From NCBI RefSeq assembly GCF_001875655.1, contig NZ_MKEQ01000002.1, positions 620,001 through 684,000 on the forward strand: a stretch of 64,000 nt of DNA, read 5' to 3'. The translations under genes were made by a program, and so were the position numbers. Below are positions 17,138 to 26,442 of the stretch, one piece after another; position 1 is the first letter of the stretch, and each line of letters begins with the position of its first letter. Source of the stretch: Enterobacter hormaechei ATCC 49162. Lineage in GTDB: Bacteria > Pseudomonadota > Gammaproteobacteria > Enterobacterales > Enterobacteriaceae. Under the pieces are notes generated by a model. It worked only from the letters and a program-made list of their open reading frames with translations, was not told the origin of the DNA and ran no database searches.

Positions 17138-18565
17138 ATGAGCACAAAACAGATAGCCATACCGCAAGATTTTATGCTGGGCGCGGCGGCATCGGCCTGG
17201 CAGACCGAGGGCTGGAGCGGCAAAAAGCCGGGGCAGGATTCGTGGATCGATCTCTGGTACAAGAACGATCGTCACGTCTGGCACAACGGCTATGGTCCTG
17301 CGGTGGCAACCGACTTTATCAACCGCTTCCGCGAAGACGTGGCGCTGATGAAGCAGGCGGGACTGACGCACTATCGCACCTCGATCAACTGGTCGCGCTT
17401 TTTGACCGACTATGAAAACGCCACCGTAGATGAAGAGTACGCCGCCTATTACGACGCGCTGTTTGATGAAATGCACCGTCAGGGCATTGAGCCGATGATC
17501 TGCCTGGAACACTACGAATTGCCGGGTGTGCTGCTGGAGACCTACGGCGGCTGGGCGTCGAAGCACGTCGTCGAGCTGTTCGTTCGCTATGCGGAAAAGG
17601 TGTTTGAGCGCTTTCACGGCAACGTCACCCGCTGGTTTACCTTCAACGAGCCGATTGTGGTCCAGACGCGCGTCTACCTTGACGCACTGCGCTGGCCGTA
17701 TGAGCAGAACACCAGCACCTGGATGCAGTGGAACCACCATAAGGTGCTGGCGACGGCGAAAGTGGTGAAGCTGTTTCGTGAGAAAGGGTATAACGGCTCG
17801 GTGGGCTGTATCCTGAACCCGGAAGTGACCTATCCGCGCTCGCGCGCGCCGCATGACGTGCGGGCGGCAGAGATGTACGATCTGTTCTACAACCGTGTCT
17901 TTCTCGACCCGCTGGTGCACGGGCGCTATCCGCAGGCGCTTTTTACCCTGCTGGCGCAGCATCAGGTGCAGTGGGACTACACGGCTGACGAACTGGCGCT
18001 GATTGCCGACAACACCGTCGACGAACTGGGCATTAACCTCTATTACCCGCATCGCGTCAAAGCCCCGTCCCGCGCCTGGCACCCGGAGACGCCGTTCCAT
18101 CCGGCATACTACTACGAGCCGTTTGAGCTGCCAGGACGGCGGATGAACACCTCCCGCGGCTGGGAGATCTTCCCGCGCATTATTTACGACATGGCGATGC
18201 GGATTAAAAACGACTATCGCAACATTGACTGGTTTGTAGCGGAAAGCGGGATGGGCGTGGAGAACGAAGCTCAGTTTCGCAATCGCGACGGTGTTATCGA
18301 CGATACCTACCGCATCGACTTTATCAGCGAGCACCTTTACTACACGCTGCTGGCGCGTGAAGAAGGGGCTAACTGCCACGGCTATATGCTGTGGGCGTTC
18401 ACCGACAACATTTCTCCGATGAACGCGTTTAAAAACCGCTACGGGCTTATTGAGATCGACCTTGAAAACCATCGCGCACGGCGGGCAAAGAAATCGGCAT
18501 CCTGGTTCCGCCAGCTGCGCGATGAGCGTGTGCTGACGCTCAGGGTTGACGATGAATGGAAGTAA
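17138..18565 (+). CDS. GH1 6-phospho-beta-glycosidase
   Basis: Cytoplasmic glycoside hydrolase family 1 enzyme, 475 residues, expected to hydrolyse the phosphorylated disaccharide delivered by the EIIC. The acid/base Glu171 is in WFTFNEPIV. The nucleophile should be Glu369 in FVAESGMG, where most GH1 enzymes have TENG or VENG, so the subfamily is unusual. The start ATG at 17138 follows GAGGACAGG. It is translationally close to the EIIC gene upstream. Phospho-glucosidase rather than phospho-galactosidase is a guess from the neighbouring families. Confidence 0.88.
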   Translation: MSTKQIAIPQDFMLGAAASAWQTEGWSGKKPGQDSWIDLWYKNDRHVWHNGYGPAVATDFINRFREDVALMKQAGLTHYRTSINWSRFLTDYENATVDEEYAAYYDALFDEMHRQGIEPMICLEHYELPGVLLETYGGWASKHVVELFVRYAEKVFERFHGNVTRWFTFNEPIVVQTRVYLDALRWPYEQNTSTWMQWNHHKVLATAKVVKLFREKGYNGSVGCILNPEVTYPRSRAPHDVRAAEMYDLFYNRVFLDPLVHGRYPQALFTLLAQHQVQWDYTADELALIADNTVDELGINLYYPHRVKAPSRAWHPETPFHPAYYYEPFELPGRRMNTSRGWEIFPRIIYDMAMRIKNDYRNIDWFVAESGMGVENEAQFRNRDGVIDDTYRIDFISEHLYYTLLAREEGANCHGYMLWAFTDNISPMNAFKNRYGLIEIDLENHRARRAKKSASWFRQLRDERVLTLRVDDEWK

Positions 18566-18643
18566 GCCTTCTGGTAAAATAGCGCACAAACTGGCCGGGA
18601 GGACGTCCGGCCCGCGCATTAACTGAAAAACACAGGTGAAAAC

Positions 18644-19417
18644 GTGGATAAGGCTGTCATCCTGCCGGAAAAAAAACAGTACCAGGAGATTGGCGAGGAT
18701 TTACGGGCGCAGATTATCCAGGGACATTATCCCGTGGGATCGCGTCTGCCGCCGGAGCGCAACATCGCCGAGACGTATGGCGTGAGCCGCACTATTGTGC
18801 GAGAGGCGCTGCTGATGCTTGAGCTACAGGGGACGGTGGATATTCGTCAGGGATCGGGCGTGTACGTGATGCGCATTCCGGAGGAGCATGAAAACGAGGA
18901 AGAGCGTTTTCTGAACAGTGACGTGGGTCCGTTTGAAATTCTTCAGGCCCGTCAGCTGCTTGAAAGCAACATTGCTGCCTTTGCCGCAAAAATGGCGACG
19001 CGGGCGGATATCGATAACCTGCGCCGCATCATCGAGCAGGAGCAACGGGCGATTGCCGCCGACGACCGCAGCCAGGACAACAACAAAATGTTCCACCTGG
19101 TGCTGGCGGGGGCCACACAAAACCAGATGCTGCTGGCGACCGTTGAGAGCGTCTGGCATCACATGGACAGCAGCCCGCTGTGGCAGCAGTTCAACGGCCA
19201 CATCGCCAGCCGCGCCTGGCGTCTGAAGTGGCTCGGCGACAGGCAAACCATTCTCGCTGCGCTCCGCCGCCGCGACGTGATGGGCGCATGGCAGGCGATG
19301 TTCCAGCATCTTGAGAACGTCAAAAAGAGCCTGCTTGAACTGTCAGACGAAGACGCACCGGATTTTGACGGCTATCTCTTCGAATCGGTTCCCCTTTTCC
19401 AGGGGAAGCTGGTGTGA
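18644..19417 (+). CDS. GntR/FadR-family regulator, UxuR/ExuR-like
   Basis: 257-residue repressor. The N-terminal winged helix (residues about 12-75; PPERNIAETYGVSRTIVREALLMLELQG) is followed by a helical FCD effector domain containing GPFEILQARQLLESNIAAFAA. The sequence is closest to UxuR and ExuR, the hexuronate repressors. The UxuR-like palindromes before the EIIC gene suggest it controls this module. It begins 78 bases after the GH1 gene, preceded by a GGCCGG/CCGGCC hairpin (18593-18612) without a T-tract. Confidence 0.85.
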   Translation: MDKAVILPEKKQYQEIGEDLRAQIIQGHYPVGSRLPPERNIAETYGVSRTIVREALLMLELQGTVDIRQGSGVYVMRIPEEHENEEERFLNSDVGPFEILQARQLLESNIAAFAAKMATRADIDNLRRIIEQEQRAIAADDRSQDNNKMFHLVLAGATQNQMLLATVESVWHHMDSSPLWQQFNGHIASRAWRLKWLGDRQTILAALRRRDVMGAWQAMFQHLENVKKSLLELSDEDAPDFDGYLFESVPLFQGKLV

Positions 19418-19890
19418 ATATTCTGCCGCTTCACGCTGCGCCGCAGTTTACACAGCAGGTAATCGACTGGATCTGGGAAGCGTTTGGTGAAGGATTGCCG
19501 CGCGCCTTTTTCCAGAGCATCGTCGAGCACAGCCTGACGCCGGGCGCGTTACCGCTCACCTTTATTGCCGTTGAGAATGACCAGCTGCTGGGCACCGTTG
19601 GGTTATGGCGTTGTGATTTGATTTCCCGGCAGGATCTCCACCCGTGGCTGGCTGCGCTGTATGTCGATGAAGCGGCCCGGGGAAACGGGCTGGCGGGAAA
19701 ACTTCAGGAGCATGTGAAGGGCTATGCGCGACGCGCCGGGTATCACGAGCTTCATCTCTGGTCTGCCTGCCGCGACTTCTACGAACGTTACGGCTGGCAC
19801 TATATCGGCGATGCGCTGGAATACCCGGATAAAACCGTCCATCTCTATCGCTGTTCGCTTGCGGCTTCCGCAGGCGAGACCACCGAGTGA
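19414..19890 (+). CDS. GNAT-family acetyltransferase
   Basis: 158-residue N-acetyltransferase. The acetyl-CoA loop AARGNGLAGKLQ near residues 88-99 fits the R/Q-x-x-G-x-G/A pattern, and ERYGWHYIGD near the C-terminus is typical of GNAT folds. The GTG start at 19414 overlaps the stop of the GntR gene in a GTGA junction, so it is translationally coupled. The substrate is unknown. Its last 46 bases overlap the end of galR on the other strand. Confidence 0.8.
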   Translation: MNILPLHAAPQFTQQVIDWIWEAFGEGLPRAFFQSIVEHSLTPGALPLTFIAVENDQLLGTVGLWRCDLISRQDLHPWLAALYVDEAARGNGLAGKLQEHVKGYARRAGYHELHLWSACRDFYERYGWHYIGDALEYPDKTVHLYRCSLAASAGETTE

Positions 19891-20867
19891 CGGCGCACTA
19901 AGGTTGGGCTGAACAGGTGAGTAATTTCCGGTGGCGGGCGACGCTCGGCCAGCGCTAACGCCAGTTCTGCCGCCTGCGTGGCCATGGTTACAATCGGGTA
20001 GCGCACGGTGGTCAGGCGAGGGCGCACGTAGCGCGACACCAGCACATCATCAAAACCAATCAGCGAAATTTCGGCCGGAACGTCAATCCCGTTGTCATTT
20101 AACACGCCCATTGCGCCTGCGGCCATGGAGTCGTTATAGCTGGCCACGGCGGTGAAATTTCGCCCGCGGCCCAGTAGCTCCGTCATCGCCTGCTCGCCGC
20201 CACTCTCATCCGGTTCACCGTATGCCACAAGACGATCGTTGCACGGCAGACCGGCTTCGCGCAGCGCGTCGTAATAGCCCTGAAGGCGATCTTCCGCATC
20301 GGAAATTGGGTGGTTGGAGCACAGATAACCGATTCGGGTATGGCCCTGCTGGATGAGATGACGGGTTGCGAGCCATGCGCCGTAACGGTCGTCGAGCGCC
20401 ACACAGCGGGTTTCAAAACCGGGAATAATACGGTTGATAATCACCATCCCCGGCATCTGTTTCATCAGATGGATCAGCTCGGCATCGGGGATCATTTTGG
20501 CATGGACCACCAGCGCCGCACAGCGATGACGGATCAGTTGCTCAATGGCCTGGCGCTCTTTCTGTTCATTGTGGTAGCCATTACCAATCAGCAGGAAATT
20601 ACCGGTGTGATAAGAGACTTGCTCTACGGCTTTGACCATCGCACCAAAAAACGGATCGGACACATCCCCGACCACCAGCCCGATGGTTTCTGTCGACTGT
20701 TGGGCAAGGGCACGCGCGTTGGCGTTTGGGTGATAATTCAGGTTTTCCATGGCGTCCTGCACGGCCTGGCGCGATGCATCACTGGCTTTAGGGGAGTTGT
20801 TGATCACGCGGGAGACGGTCGCGACGGAAACACCCGCCAGACGAGCCACATCCTTAATTGTCGCCAT
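19845..20867 (-). CDS. galR: Galactose repressor
   Basis: LacI-family repressor of the gal regulon, inactivated by D-galactose. The 340 residues match E. coli GalR almost throughout: MATIKDVARLAGVSVATVSRVINNSP is the helix-turn-helix, NPNANARALAQQ-type hinge residues follow, and FDDVLVSRYVRP is in the core. A GalR operator 18 bases upstream of its start suggests autoregulation. In E. coli galR is directly convergent with lysA; here a 5.4-kb module separates them. Confidence 0.97.
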   Translation of the reverse strand: MATIKDVARLAGVSVATVSRVINNSPKASDASRQAVQDAMENLNYHPNANARALAQQSTETIGLVVGDVSDPFFGAMVKAVEQVSYHTGNFLLIGNGYHNEQKERQAIEQLIRHRCAALVVHAKMIPDAELIHLMKQMPGMVIINRIIPGFETRCVALDDRYGAWLATRHLIQQGHTRIGYLCSNHPISDAEDRLQGYYDALREAGLPCNDRLVAYGEPDESGGEQAMTELLGRGRNFTAVASYNDSMAAGAMGVLNDNGIDVPAEISLIGFDDVLVSRYVRPRLTTVRYPIVTMATQAAELALALAERRPPPEITHLFSPTLVRRHSVVSPAEAASEQR

Positions 20868-20884
20868 TCAATACCTTCTTATAG

Positions 20885-20900
20885 GGGTAAGCGTTTACAC
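20885..20900. promoter_or_regulatory. GalR operator at galR
   Basis: GGGTAAGCGTTTACAC differs at one position from GTGTAANCGNTTACAC, the 16-bp GalR/GalS operator with central CG. It lies 18 bases upstream of the galR ATG. Confidence 0.8.
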
Positions 20901-20986
20901 ACTAACTAGTGTTGCGGAAAAGCGGCGCGCATTCAAGGGGAGCGGGTGAGCGTCCTCTGCAAACGTGATGCAGAACATCCCTCGCG

Positions 20987-21001
20987 GTGTAAGCGTTACA
21001 C
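20987..21001. promoter_or_regulatory. Second GalR-like site, 15 bp
   Basis: GTGTAAGCGTTACAC has both GalR half-sites but is one base shorter than the 16-bp consensus. It is centred about 101 bases from the first operator. Confidence 0.5.
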
Positions 21002-21110
21002 GGCCAGTCATGTCTGAATAATGTCATTCCGAACCTTTAGTTACACTTTGCCTCAGGCTGTTGCGATTGTCCGTTAGCAACGACCCACCGTGAATTGCTA
21101 GAGTCGAGAT

Positions 21111-21192
21111 CCCAGAGGTATTGATAGGTGGAATCAACTTCGGTTGATTAACACGATTTACACCAACCTGCGTTTTACGCAGGTTTTTTTTT
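21111..21192 (+). ncRNA. omrB: OmrB small RNA
   Basis: Hfq-dependent sRNA induced by OmpR that represses outer-membrane protein genes. The 5' end CCCAGAGGTATTGATAGGTG is the conserved seed-bearing region shared with OmrA. The middle part differs from OmrA, as in E. coli. The 3' end has the stem AACCTGCG/CGCAGGTT with a nine-T tract. About 82 nt. It is the copy next to galR. Confidence 0.95.
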
Positions 21193-21308
21193 GCCTGTAA
21201 GTTCAACCTGTAACAGCAACAGAGAATATTCACACCTGGTTGCATTTCGGCTCATTCCCTTGCGTTTTCCCGCTGGCGAAGCCCGTCGCCGGAGGCCACA
21301 ATCAAGAT

Positions 21309-21394
21309 CCCAGAGGTATTGATTGGTGAGAATTTCTGGTACGTTTTCGTACTCTTCTCTTGCACCAACCTGCGCGGATGCGCAGGTTTTTTTT
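21309..21394 (+). ncRNA. omrA: OmrA small RNA
   Basis: Twin of OmrB, 116 bases downstream of its end. The 5' CCCAGAGGTATTGATTGGTG is nearly identical to OmrB. The middle GGTACG...CGTAC hairpin is specific to OmrA. The terminator stem is CCTGCGC/GCGCAGG followed by eight T residues. About 86 nt. It lies upstream of aas in the same direction, as in E. coli. Confidence 0.95.
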
Positions 21395-21483
21395 GCCTCT
21401 GTTTTTGCTATCGCCCCCTCACGACTTCTCGTGTAATCTGCCACCATTTATACCTTTCACACTGGCTGGCAAAGGGAGTTGAA

Positions 21484-23643
21484 ATGCTTTTTGGGTTCTT
21501 CCGCACACTGTTCCGTCTCCTGTTTCGCATCCGCGTAACTGGCGATACGCAGGCACTCTATGGCGAGCGTGTTCTAATCACACCGAATCACGTCTCTTTT
21601 ATTGATGGCGTATTGCTGGCGCTGTTTTTGCCCGTGCGGCCCGTCTTCGCGGTGTACAGCTCCATCAGTGAACAATGGTACATGCGCTGGCTCAGGCCGC
21701 TGATTGATTTTGTGCCGCTCGACCCAACCAAACCGATGATGATTAAACATCTGGTGCGTCTGATTGGACAGGGGCGTCCGGTGGTTATTTTCCCGGAAGG
21801 GCGGATTTCGGTGACGGGCTCCCTGATGAAAATTTATGACGGAGCCGGTTTTGTCGCGGCGAAGTCTCAGGCCACCGTCGTGCCGATACGCATTGATGGG
21901 GCCGAGCTGACCTTTTTCAGCCGCCTGAAAGGGCTGGTGAAGCAGCGTCTGTTCCCGAAAATCACGCTGCATATTTTACCGCCGACGTCACTGCCGATGC
22001 CCGAGGCGCCGCGCGCGCGTGACCGCCGTAAAATTGCCGGAGAAATGCTGCACCAGATTATGATGGAAGCGCGTATGGCCGTTCGCCCGCGCGAAACGCT
22101 GTATGAATCGTTGCTGTCGGCGCAGTATCGCTACGGCGCGAAGAAAAACTGCATTGAAGACATCAACTTCACGCCGGATACCTACCGTAAGCTGTTGACC
22201 AAAACGCTGTTTGTCGGGCGTATCCTCGAGAAGTACAGCAAACAGGGCGAAAAGATCGGCCTGATGCTGCCGAACGCGGGGATCAGCGCGGCGGTGATCT
22301 TTGGTGCCGTCTCCCGGGGCCGCATTCCGGCGATGATGAACTACACGGCAGGTGTGAAAGGGCTCTCCAGCGCGATTACCGCAGCACAAATCAACACCGT
22401 CTTTACCTCCCGCCAGTTCCTGGAAAAAGGCAAGCTGTGGCACCTGCCGGAACAGCTGACTCAGGTGCGCTGGGTGTTCCTGGAAGATCTGAAAGCAGAC
22501 GTCACGGCCGCCGACAAGCTGTGGATTTTCGCGCACCTGCTGATGCCACGTCTGGCGCAGGTCAGGCAGCAGCCGGAAGACGATGCCATTATCCTCTTTA
22601 CCTCCGGCTCTGAAGGTCATCCGAAAGGTGTGGTTCACAGTCATAAAAGCATTCTGGCGAACGTCGAACAGATTAAAACTATCGCTGATTTTACCGCCAA
22701 CGATCGCTTTATGTCGGCGCTGCCGCTGTTCCACTCATTTGGTCTGACCGTGGGGCTCTTTACGCCGCTGCTGACCGGGGCCGAAGTGTTCCTCTACCCA
22801 AGCCCGCTGCACTACCGCATTGTGCCGGAACTGGTCTATGACCGTAACTGTACCGTGCTGTTCGGGACATCCACCTTCCTCGGTAACTACGCCCGCTTCG
22901 CCAACCCGTATGATTTCTTCCGCGTACGCTACGTGGTGGCGGGGGCGGAAAAACTCCAGGACAGCACGCGCCAGATCTGGCAGGACAAGTTTGGCCTGCG
23001 CATTCTGGAAGGCTATGGCGTGACGGAGTGCGCCCCGGTGGTCTCTATCAACGTACCGATGGCGGCAAAACCGGGCACGGTTGGCCGCATTCTGCCTGGG
23101 CTGGACGCGCGTCTGCTGGCGGTGCCGGGCATTGAAGATGGCGGACGCCTTCAGCTGAAAGGGCCGAACGTCATGAATGGCTATCTGCGTGTGGAAAATC
23201 CGGGCGTGCTTGAGGCGCCGACGGCTGAAAACGTCAACGGCGAGGTTGAAACGGGCTGGTACGACACGGGCGATATCGTGCGCTTCGACGATCAGGGCTT
23301 CGTGCAGATCCAGGGACGTGCAAAACGCTTCGCCAAAATCGCCGGGGAAATGGTCTCTCTTGAAATGGTCGAGACGCTGGCAACCGCCGTCTCAGCGGAG
23401 AAAATGCATGCGACCGTGGTGAAAAGTGATGCCAGTAAAGGCGAGGCGCTGGTGCTGTTTACCACCGACGGTGAACTGAAGCGTGACGCGCTGCTCAGGT
23501 ATGCGCGCGAACACGGTATCCCCGAGCTGGCGGTGCCCCGCGATATTCGCTACCTCAAACAGTTACCGGTGCTGGGCAGCGGTAAACCCGATTTCGTGAC
23601 CCTGAAGGGCATGGTTGAAGAGGCGGAACAGCAAAATGCGTGA
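21484..23643 (+). CDS. aas: Acyltransferase/acyl-ACP synthetase, lysophospholipid salvage
   Basis: Bifunctional inner-membrane enzyme of 719 residues, the E. coli length. It re-acylates lysophosphatidylethanolamine using fatty acid activated on acyl carrier protein. The N-terminal acyltransferase has the HX4D motif in NHVSFIDG (about residue 36) and FPEGR. The C-terminal adenylate-forming domain has [13 protein letters not shown] (about residue 376), GYGVTE and YDTGDIV. The start at ATG 21484 matches E. coli. An open frame reaching back to 21319 runs through omrA and is rejected. The end overlaps lplT by eight bases. Confidence 0.97.
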   Translation: MLFGFFRTLFRLLFRIRVTGDTQALYGERVLITPNHVSFIDGVLLALFLPVRPVFAVYSSISEQWYMRWLRPLIDFVPLDPTKPMMIKHLVRLIGQGRPVVIFPEGRISVTGSLMKIYDGAGFVAAKSQATVVPIRIDGAELTFFSRLKGLVKQRLFPKITLHILPPTSLPMPEAPRARDRRKIAGEMLHQIMMEARMAVRPRETLYESLLSAQYRYGAKKNCIEDINFTPDTYRKLLTKTLFVGRILEKYSKQGEKIGLMLPNAGISAAVIFGAVSRGRIPAMMNYTAGVKGLSSAITAAQINTVFTSRQFLEKGKLWHLPEQLTQVRWVFLEDLKADVTAADKLWIFAHLLMPRLAQVRQQPEDDAIILFTSGSEGHPKGVVHSHKSILANVEQIKTIADFTANDRFMSALPLFHSFGLTVGLFTPLLTGAEVFLYPSPLHYRIVPELVYDRNCTVLFGTSTFLGNYARFANPYDFFRVRYVVAGAEKLQDSTRQIWQDKFGLRILEGYGVTECAPVVSINVPMAAKPGTVGRILPGLDARLLAVPGIEDGGRLQLKGPNVMNGYLRVENPGVLEAPTAENVNGEVETGWYDTGDIVRFDDQGFVQIQGRAKRFAKIAGEMVSLEMVETLATAVSAEKMHATVVKSDASKGEALVLFTTDGELKRDALLRYAREHGIPELAVPRDIRYLKQLPVLGSGKPDFVTLKGMVEEAEQQNA

Positions 23644-24829
23644 GTCAGTGCACACTAACACTTCAATCTGGTCGAAAGGCATGATGGCAGTTATTGCTGC
23701 CCAGTTTCTTTCCGCGTTCGGCGATAACGCGTTGCTGTTTGCCACGCTGGCGTTGCTGAAAGCGGAGTTTTATCCCGACTGGAGCCAGCCGATCCTACAG
23801 ATGGTGTTTGTGGGTGCTTACATTGTATTTGCACCCTTTGTCGGGCAGGTGGCGGACAGCTTCCCGAAAGGTCGGGTCATGATGTTTGCCAACAGCCTTA
23901 AGCTTCTGGGCGCGGCAAGCATTTGCTTTGGTATCAACCCGTTTGTCGGCTACACGCTGGTAGGCATTGGCGCGGCAGCCTACTCCCCGGCGAAATACGG
24001 CATTCTGGGGGAACTGACCACCGGTGATAAGCTGGTGAAGGCCAACGGCCTGATGGAGTCCTCCACCATTGCGGCTATTCTGCTGGGTTCGGTGGCGGGA
24101 GGCGTACTGGCAGACTGGCATGTGCTGGCCGCGCTTGGCATCTGCGCCCTGATGTACGGCGGCGCGGTGATCGCCAACCTGTTTATCCCCAAACTGGCCG
24201 TGGCGCGTCCGGGGCAATCCTGGCGCTTCGGGCCCATGACCGGCAGCTTCTTCAACGCCTGCCGCGTACTGTGGCGTAACGGTGAAACGCGCTTCTCGCT
24301 GATGGGCACCAGTATGTTCTGGGGGGCCGGTGTTACGCTGCGTTTCCTGCTGGTGCTGTGGGTGCCGGTGGCGCTGGGTATAACTGACAACGCCACGCCG
24401 ACTTACCTGAATGCCATGGTCGCCGTCGGGATTGTTGTCGGGGCCGGGGCTGCGGCAAAACTGGTGACGCTGGAAACCGTCGCGCGCTGCATGCCTGCGG
24501 GGATCCTGATCGGCGTCGGTGTTCTGTTCTTCTCCCTGCAACATGCCCTATTGCCGGCCTATGCCCTGCTGTTGCTGATTGGCATGTTAGGCGGTTTCTT
24601 TGTGGTGCCGCTAAACGCGCTGTTACAGGAGCGCGGCAAGCAGACCGTTGGGGCGGGCAACGCCATTGCAGTGCAAAACCTTGGTGAAAACATGGCGATG
24701 TTACTGATGCTGGGGATTTACTCGCTGGCGGTAAAAGCAGGTGCGCCGGTTGTGGCAATCGGTGTGGGATTCGGCGCGCTGTTCGCGCTGGCGATTACCG
24801 GGCTGTGGGTCTGGCAGCGTCGGCGGTGA
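23636..24829 (+). CDS. lplT: Lysophospholipid flippase
   Basis: Major-facilitator protein of 397 residues that flips lysophospholipids across the inner membrane so that Aas can re-acylate them. About twelve membrane segments. Typical family stretches include [20 protein letters not shown] and [23 protein letters not shown] 23636 lies inside the end of aas, an eight-base overlap that supports coupled translation and a common operon. Confidence 0.96.
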   Translation: MRESVHTNTSIWSKGMMAVIAAQFLSAFGDNALLFATLALLKAEFYPDWSQPILQMVFVGAYIVFAPFVGQVADSFPKGRVMMFANSLKLLGAASICFGINPFVGYTLVGIGAAAYSPAKYGILGELTTGDKLVKANGLMESSTIAAILLGSVAGGVLADWHVLAALGICALMYGGAVIANLFIPKLAVARPGQSWRFGPMTGSFFNACRVLWRNGETRFSLMGTSMFWGAGVTLRFLLVLWVPVALGITDNATPTYLNAMVAVGIVVGAGAAAKLVTLETVARCMPAGILIGVGVLFFSLQHALLPAYALLLLIGMLGGFFVVPLNALLQERGKQTVGAGNAIAVQNLGENMAMLLMLGIYSLAVKAGAPVVAIGVGFGALFALAITGLWVWQRRR

Positions 24830-24844
24830 ATTGTGCGGCCTGAT

Positions 24845-24880
24845 GCCCTCACCCCGCCCCTCTACCACGGGGAGAGGGTG
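24845..24880. repeat. C-rich palindrome (CCCTC...GAGGG) after lplT
   Basis: CCCTCACCCCGCCCC and GGGGAGAGGG can pair. Related elements lie at 30619-30656, 46170-46189 and 56590-56668, all intergenic at gene ends. Confidence 0.6.
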
Positions 24881-24890
24881 AAAACCCTAA

Positions 24891-24922
24891 AAACGGCAAC
24901 GTGCGTTGCCGTTTTGCTTTTA
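24891..24922. terminator. Bidirectional terminator between lplT and tas
   Basis: Stem AACGGCAAC/GTTGCCGTT around GTGC (24892-24913), T-rich after it and A-rich before it. It serves both convergent genes. Confidence 0.85.
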
Positions 24923-25963
24923 TTACGGTGCCGGGTAGGTATAAACCTGATGCACCGCTTCAATCTCCGCTAACACCTCTTCACTCAGGTTCAGATGGAA
25001 ACTCTCAATATTCGTTTTCAACTGATCCATCGTCGTTGCGCCGAGCAGGGTACTCGCCACAAACGGCTGACGACGTACAAAGGCCAGCGCCATCTGCGCC
25101 GGATCCAGCCCGTGACGCTTCGCGATATCCACATAGGCCGCAACGGCTTTTTGCGTCTGCTCACCGCTATAGCGGGTGAAGCGGCTGAAAAGCGTGTTAC
25201 GCGCGCCAGCCGGTTTCGCGCCGTTCAGATATTTGCCCGTCAGGGTACCGAAGCCCAGACATGAGTAGGCGAGCAGTTCCACCTCTTCGTACTGCGTTAC
25301 TTCCGCCAGACCCACTTCATAACTGCGGTTCAGCAGGCTGTACGGGTTCTGAATGGTCACGATGCGCGGCAGGTCGTGTTTATCGGCCAGATGCAGATAG
25401 CGCATCACGCCAAACGCCGTCTCGTTGGACACACCAATGTAGCGGATCTTACCCGCGCGCTGGCACTCCGTAAGCGCTTCCAGCGTTTCCAGCAGGCTAA
25501 CGGCCGGGGCACTCTCGTTCCAGGTGTAGCCAAGCTTACCGAAGCAGTTCGTCTGACGCTGCGGCCAGTGCACCTGATAAAGATCGAGATAGTCGGTTTG
25601 TAGGCGCTTGAGGCTGGCATCCAGCGCGGCACGGATATTCTTGCGATCGAGGATCTGGTTAGGGCGGATCCCGGCATCGTTATTACGGGAGGGGCCGCTA
25701 ACCTTAGAGGCGATGACCAGCTTCTCGCGATTGCCGCGTTTCGCCAACCAGTTGCCGACATACGTTTCGGTAAGACCCTGTGTTTCCGGGCGTGGAGGAA
25801 CAGGGTACATCTCTGCCACGTCAATCAGGTTAATGCCCTGGCTGACGGCGTAATCGAGTTGTGCATGGGCATCGGCTTCGCTGTTTTGTTCACCAAATGT
25901 CATGGTGCCCAACCCCAGTTGGCTGATCTCCAGAGCGCTGTGGGGGATACGGTGATAATGCAT
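24923..25963 (-). CDS. tas: Aldo-keto reductase family protein Tas
   Basis: Cytoplasmic NADPH-dependent aldo-keto reductase, 346 residues. In E. coli it was found as a suppressor of tyrosine auxotrophy in starved cells; the natural substrate is unclear. The barrel residues are visible: NLIDVAEMY (Asp and Tyr), SKVSGPSRN (Lys), YQVHWP (His) and GVSNETAFGV. It is convergent with lplT. Confidence 0.95.
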   Translation of the reverse strand: MHYHRIPHSALEISQLGLGTMTFGEQNSEADAHAQLDYAVSQGINLIDVAEMYPVPPRPETQGLTETYVGNWLAKRGNREKLVIASKVSGPSRNNDAGIRPNQILDRKNIRAALDASLKRLQTDYLDLYQVHWPQRQTNCFGKLGYTWNESAPAVSLLETLEALTECQRAGKIRYIGVSNETAFGVMRYLHLADKHDLPRIVTIQNPYSLLNRSYEVGLAEVTQYEEVELLAYSCLGFGTLTGKYLNGAKPAGARNTLFSRFTRYSGEQTQKAVAAYVDIAKRHGLDPAQMALAFVRRQPFVASTLLGATTMDQLKTNIESFHLNLSEEVLAEIEAVHQVYTYPAP

Positions 25964-26064
25964 AGCCGCTTTCCTTTTTTAGACATACAGACCGCGTCAG
26001 GAACCTCCCGACAAAGGAATATAAACATGGCAGAGGGAAGACAAAAGGGGAAGGAAAAAATCAA

Positions 26065-26090
26065 AAAGGCCAGCAAGCTACTGACCTTTA
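26065..26090 (-). terminator. Terminator of ygdR
   Basis: On the minus strand AAAGGTCAG and CTGGCCTTT pair with one mismatch and are followed by TTGATTTTTT. It starts a few bases after the ygdR stop. Confidence 0.7.
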
Positions 26091-26095
26091 TCTGT

Positions 26096-26314
26096 TTAAC
26101 GCTCGATGATCTGGGAGACTTCGTCGCGATTAATCTGCATTTGATTGCCTTCGCGATCGCGGTAGCTCACCAGACCGGTATCGTCGTCGACTTCGGGTTT
26201 GCCATCGGTCAGGATCATACGACCATCTTTCGTTGACATGACATAGTCGCTGCTACAACCCGATACCGCAAACGCTAAACCGACTGCTGAGATAATTACT
26301 GCCCATTTTTTCAT
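26096..26314 (-). CDS. ygdR: YgdI/YgdR-family lipoprotein
   Basis: Small lipoprotein of 72 residues. The lipobox is AVSGC with Cys20 as the lipid-modified residue. The mature part [33 protein letters not shown] forms the small beta domain of the family; function is unknown. The ATG at 26314 starts MKKWAV as in E. coli; a frame beginning at 26329 is longer by five residues. A paralogue, ygdI, lies at 53565. E. coli has ygdQ between this gene and mutH; here only 128 bases separate them. Confidence 0.93.
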   Translation of the reverse strand: MKKWAVIISAVGLAFAVSGCSSDYVMSTKDGRMILTDGKPEVDDDTGLVSYRDREGNQMQINRDEVSQIIER

Positions 26315-26442
26315 CGTTCTCATCCTCACCTAGCTCGTATCAAATCATAGTGTAGTAATAACCTGATATTACGACAGGTGAAAGGGGGGAAATCTTAAAA
26401 AGGAGGAGATTCTGTTAGCCGGAGCGCAAAATTAGTAAAAAA

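Noticed and set aside
21175..21447. Minus-strand open frame of 90 codons over omrA and omrB
   Set aside because: It is antisense to two sRNA genes recognised by sequence and has no protein family features.
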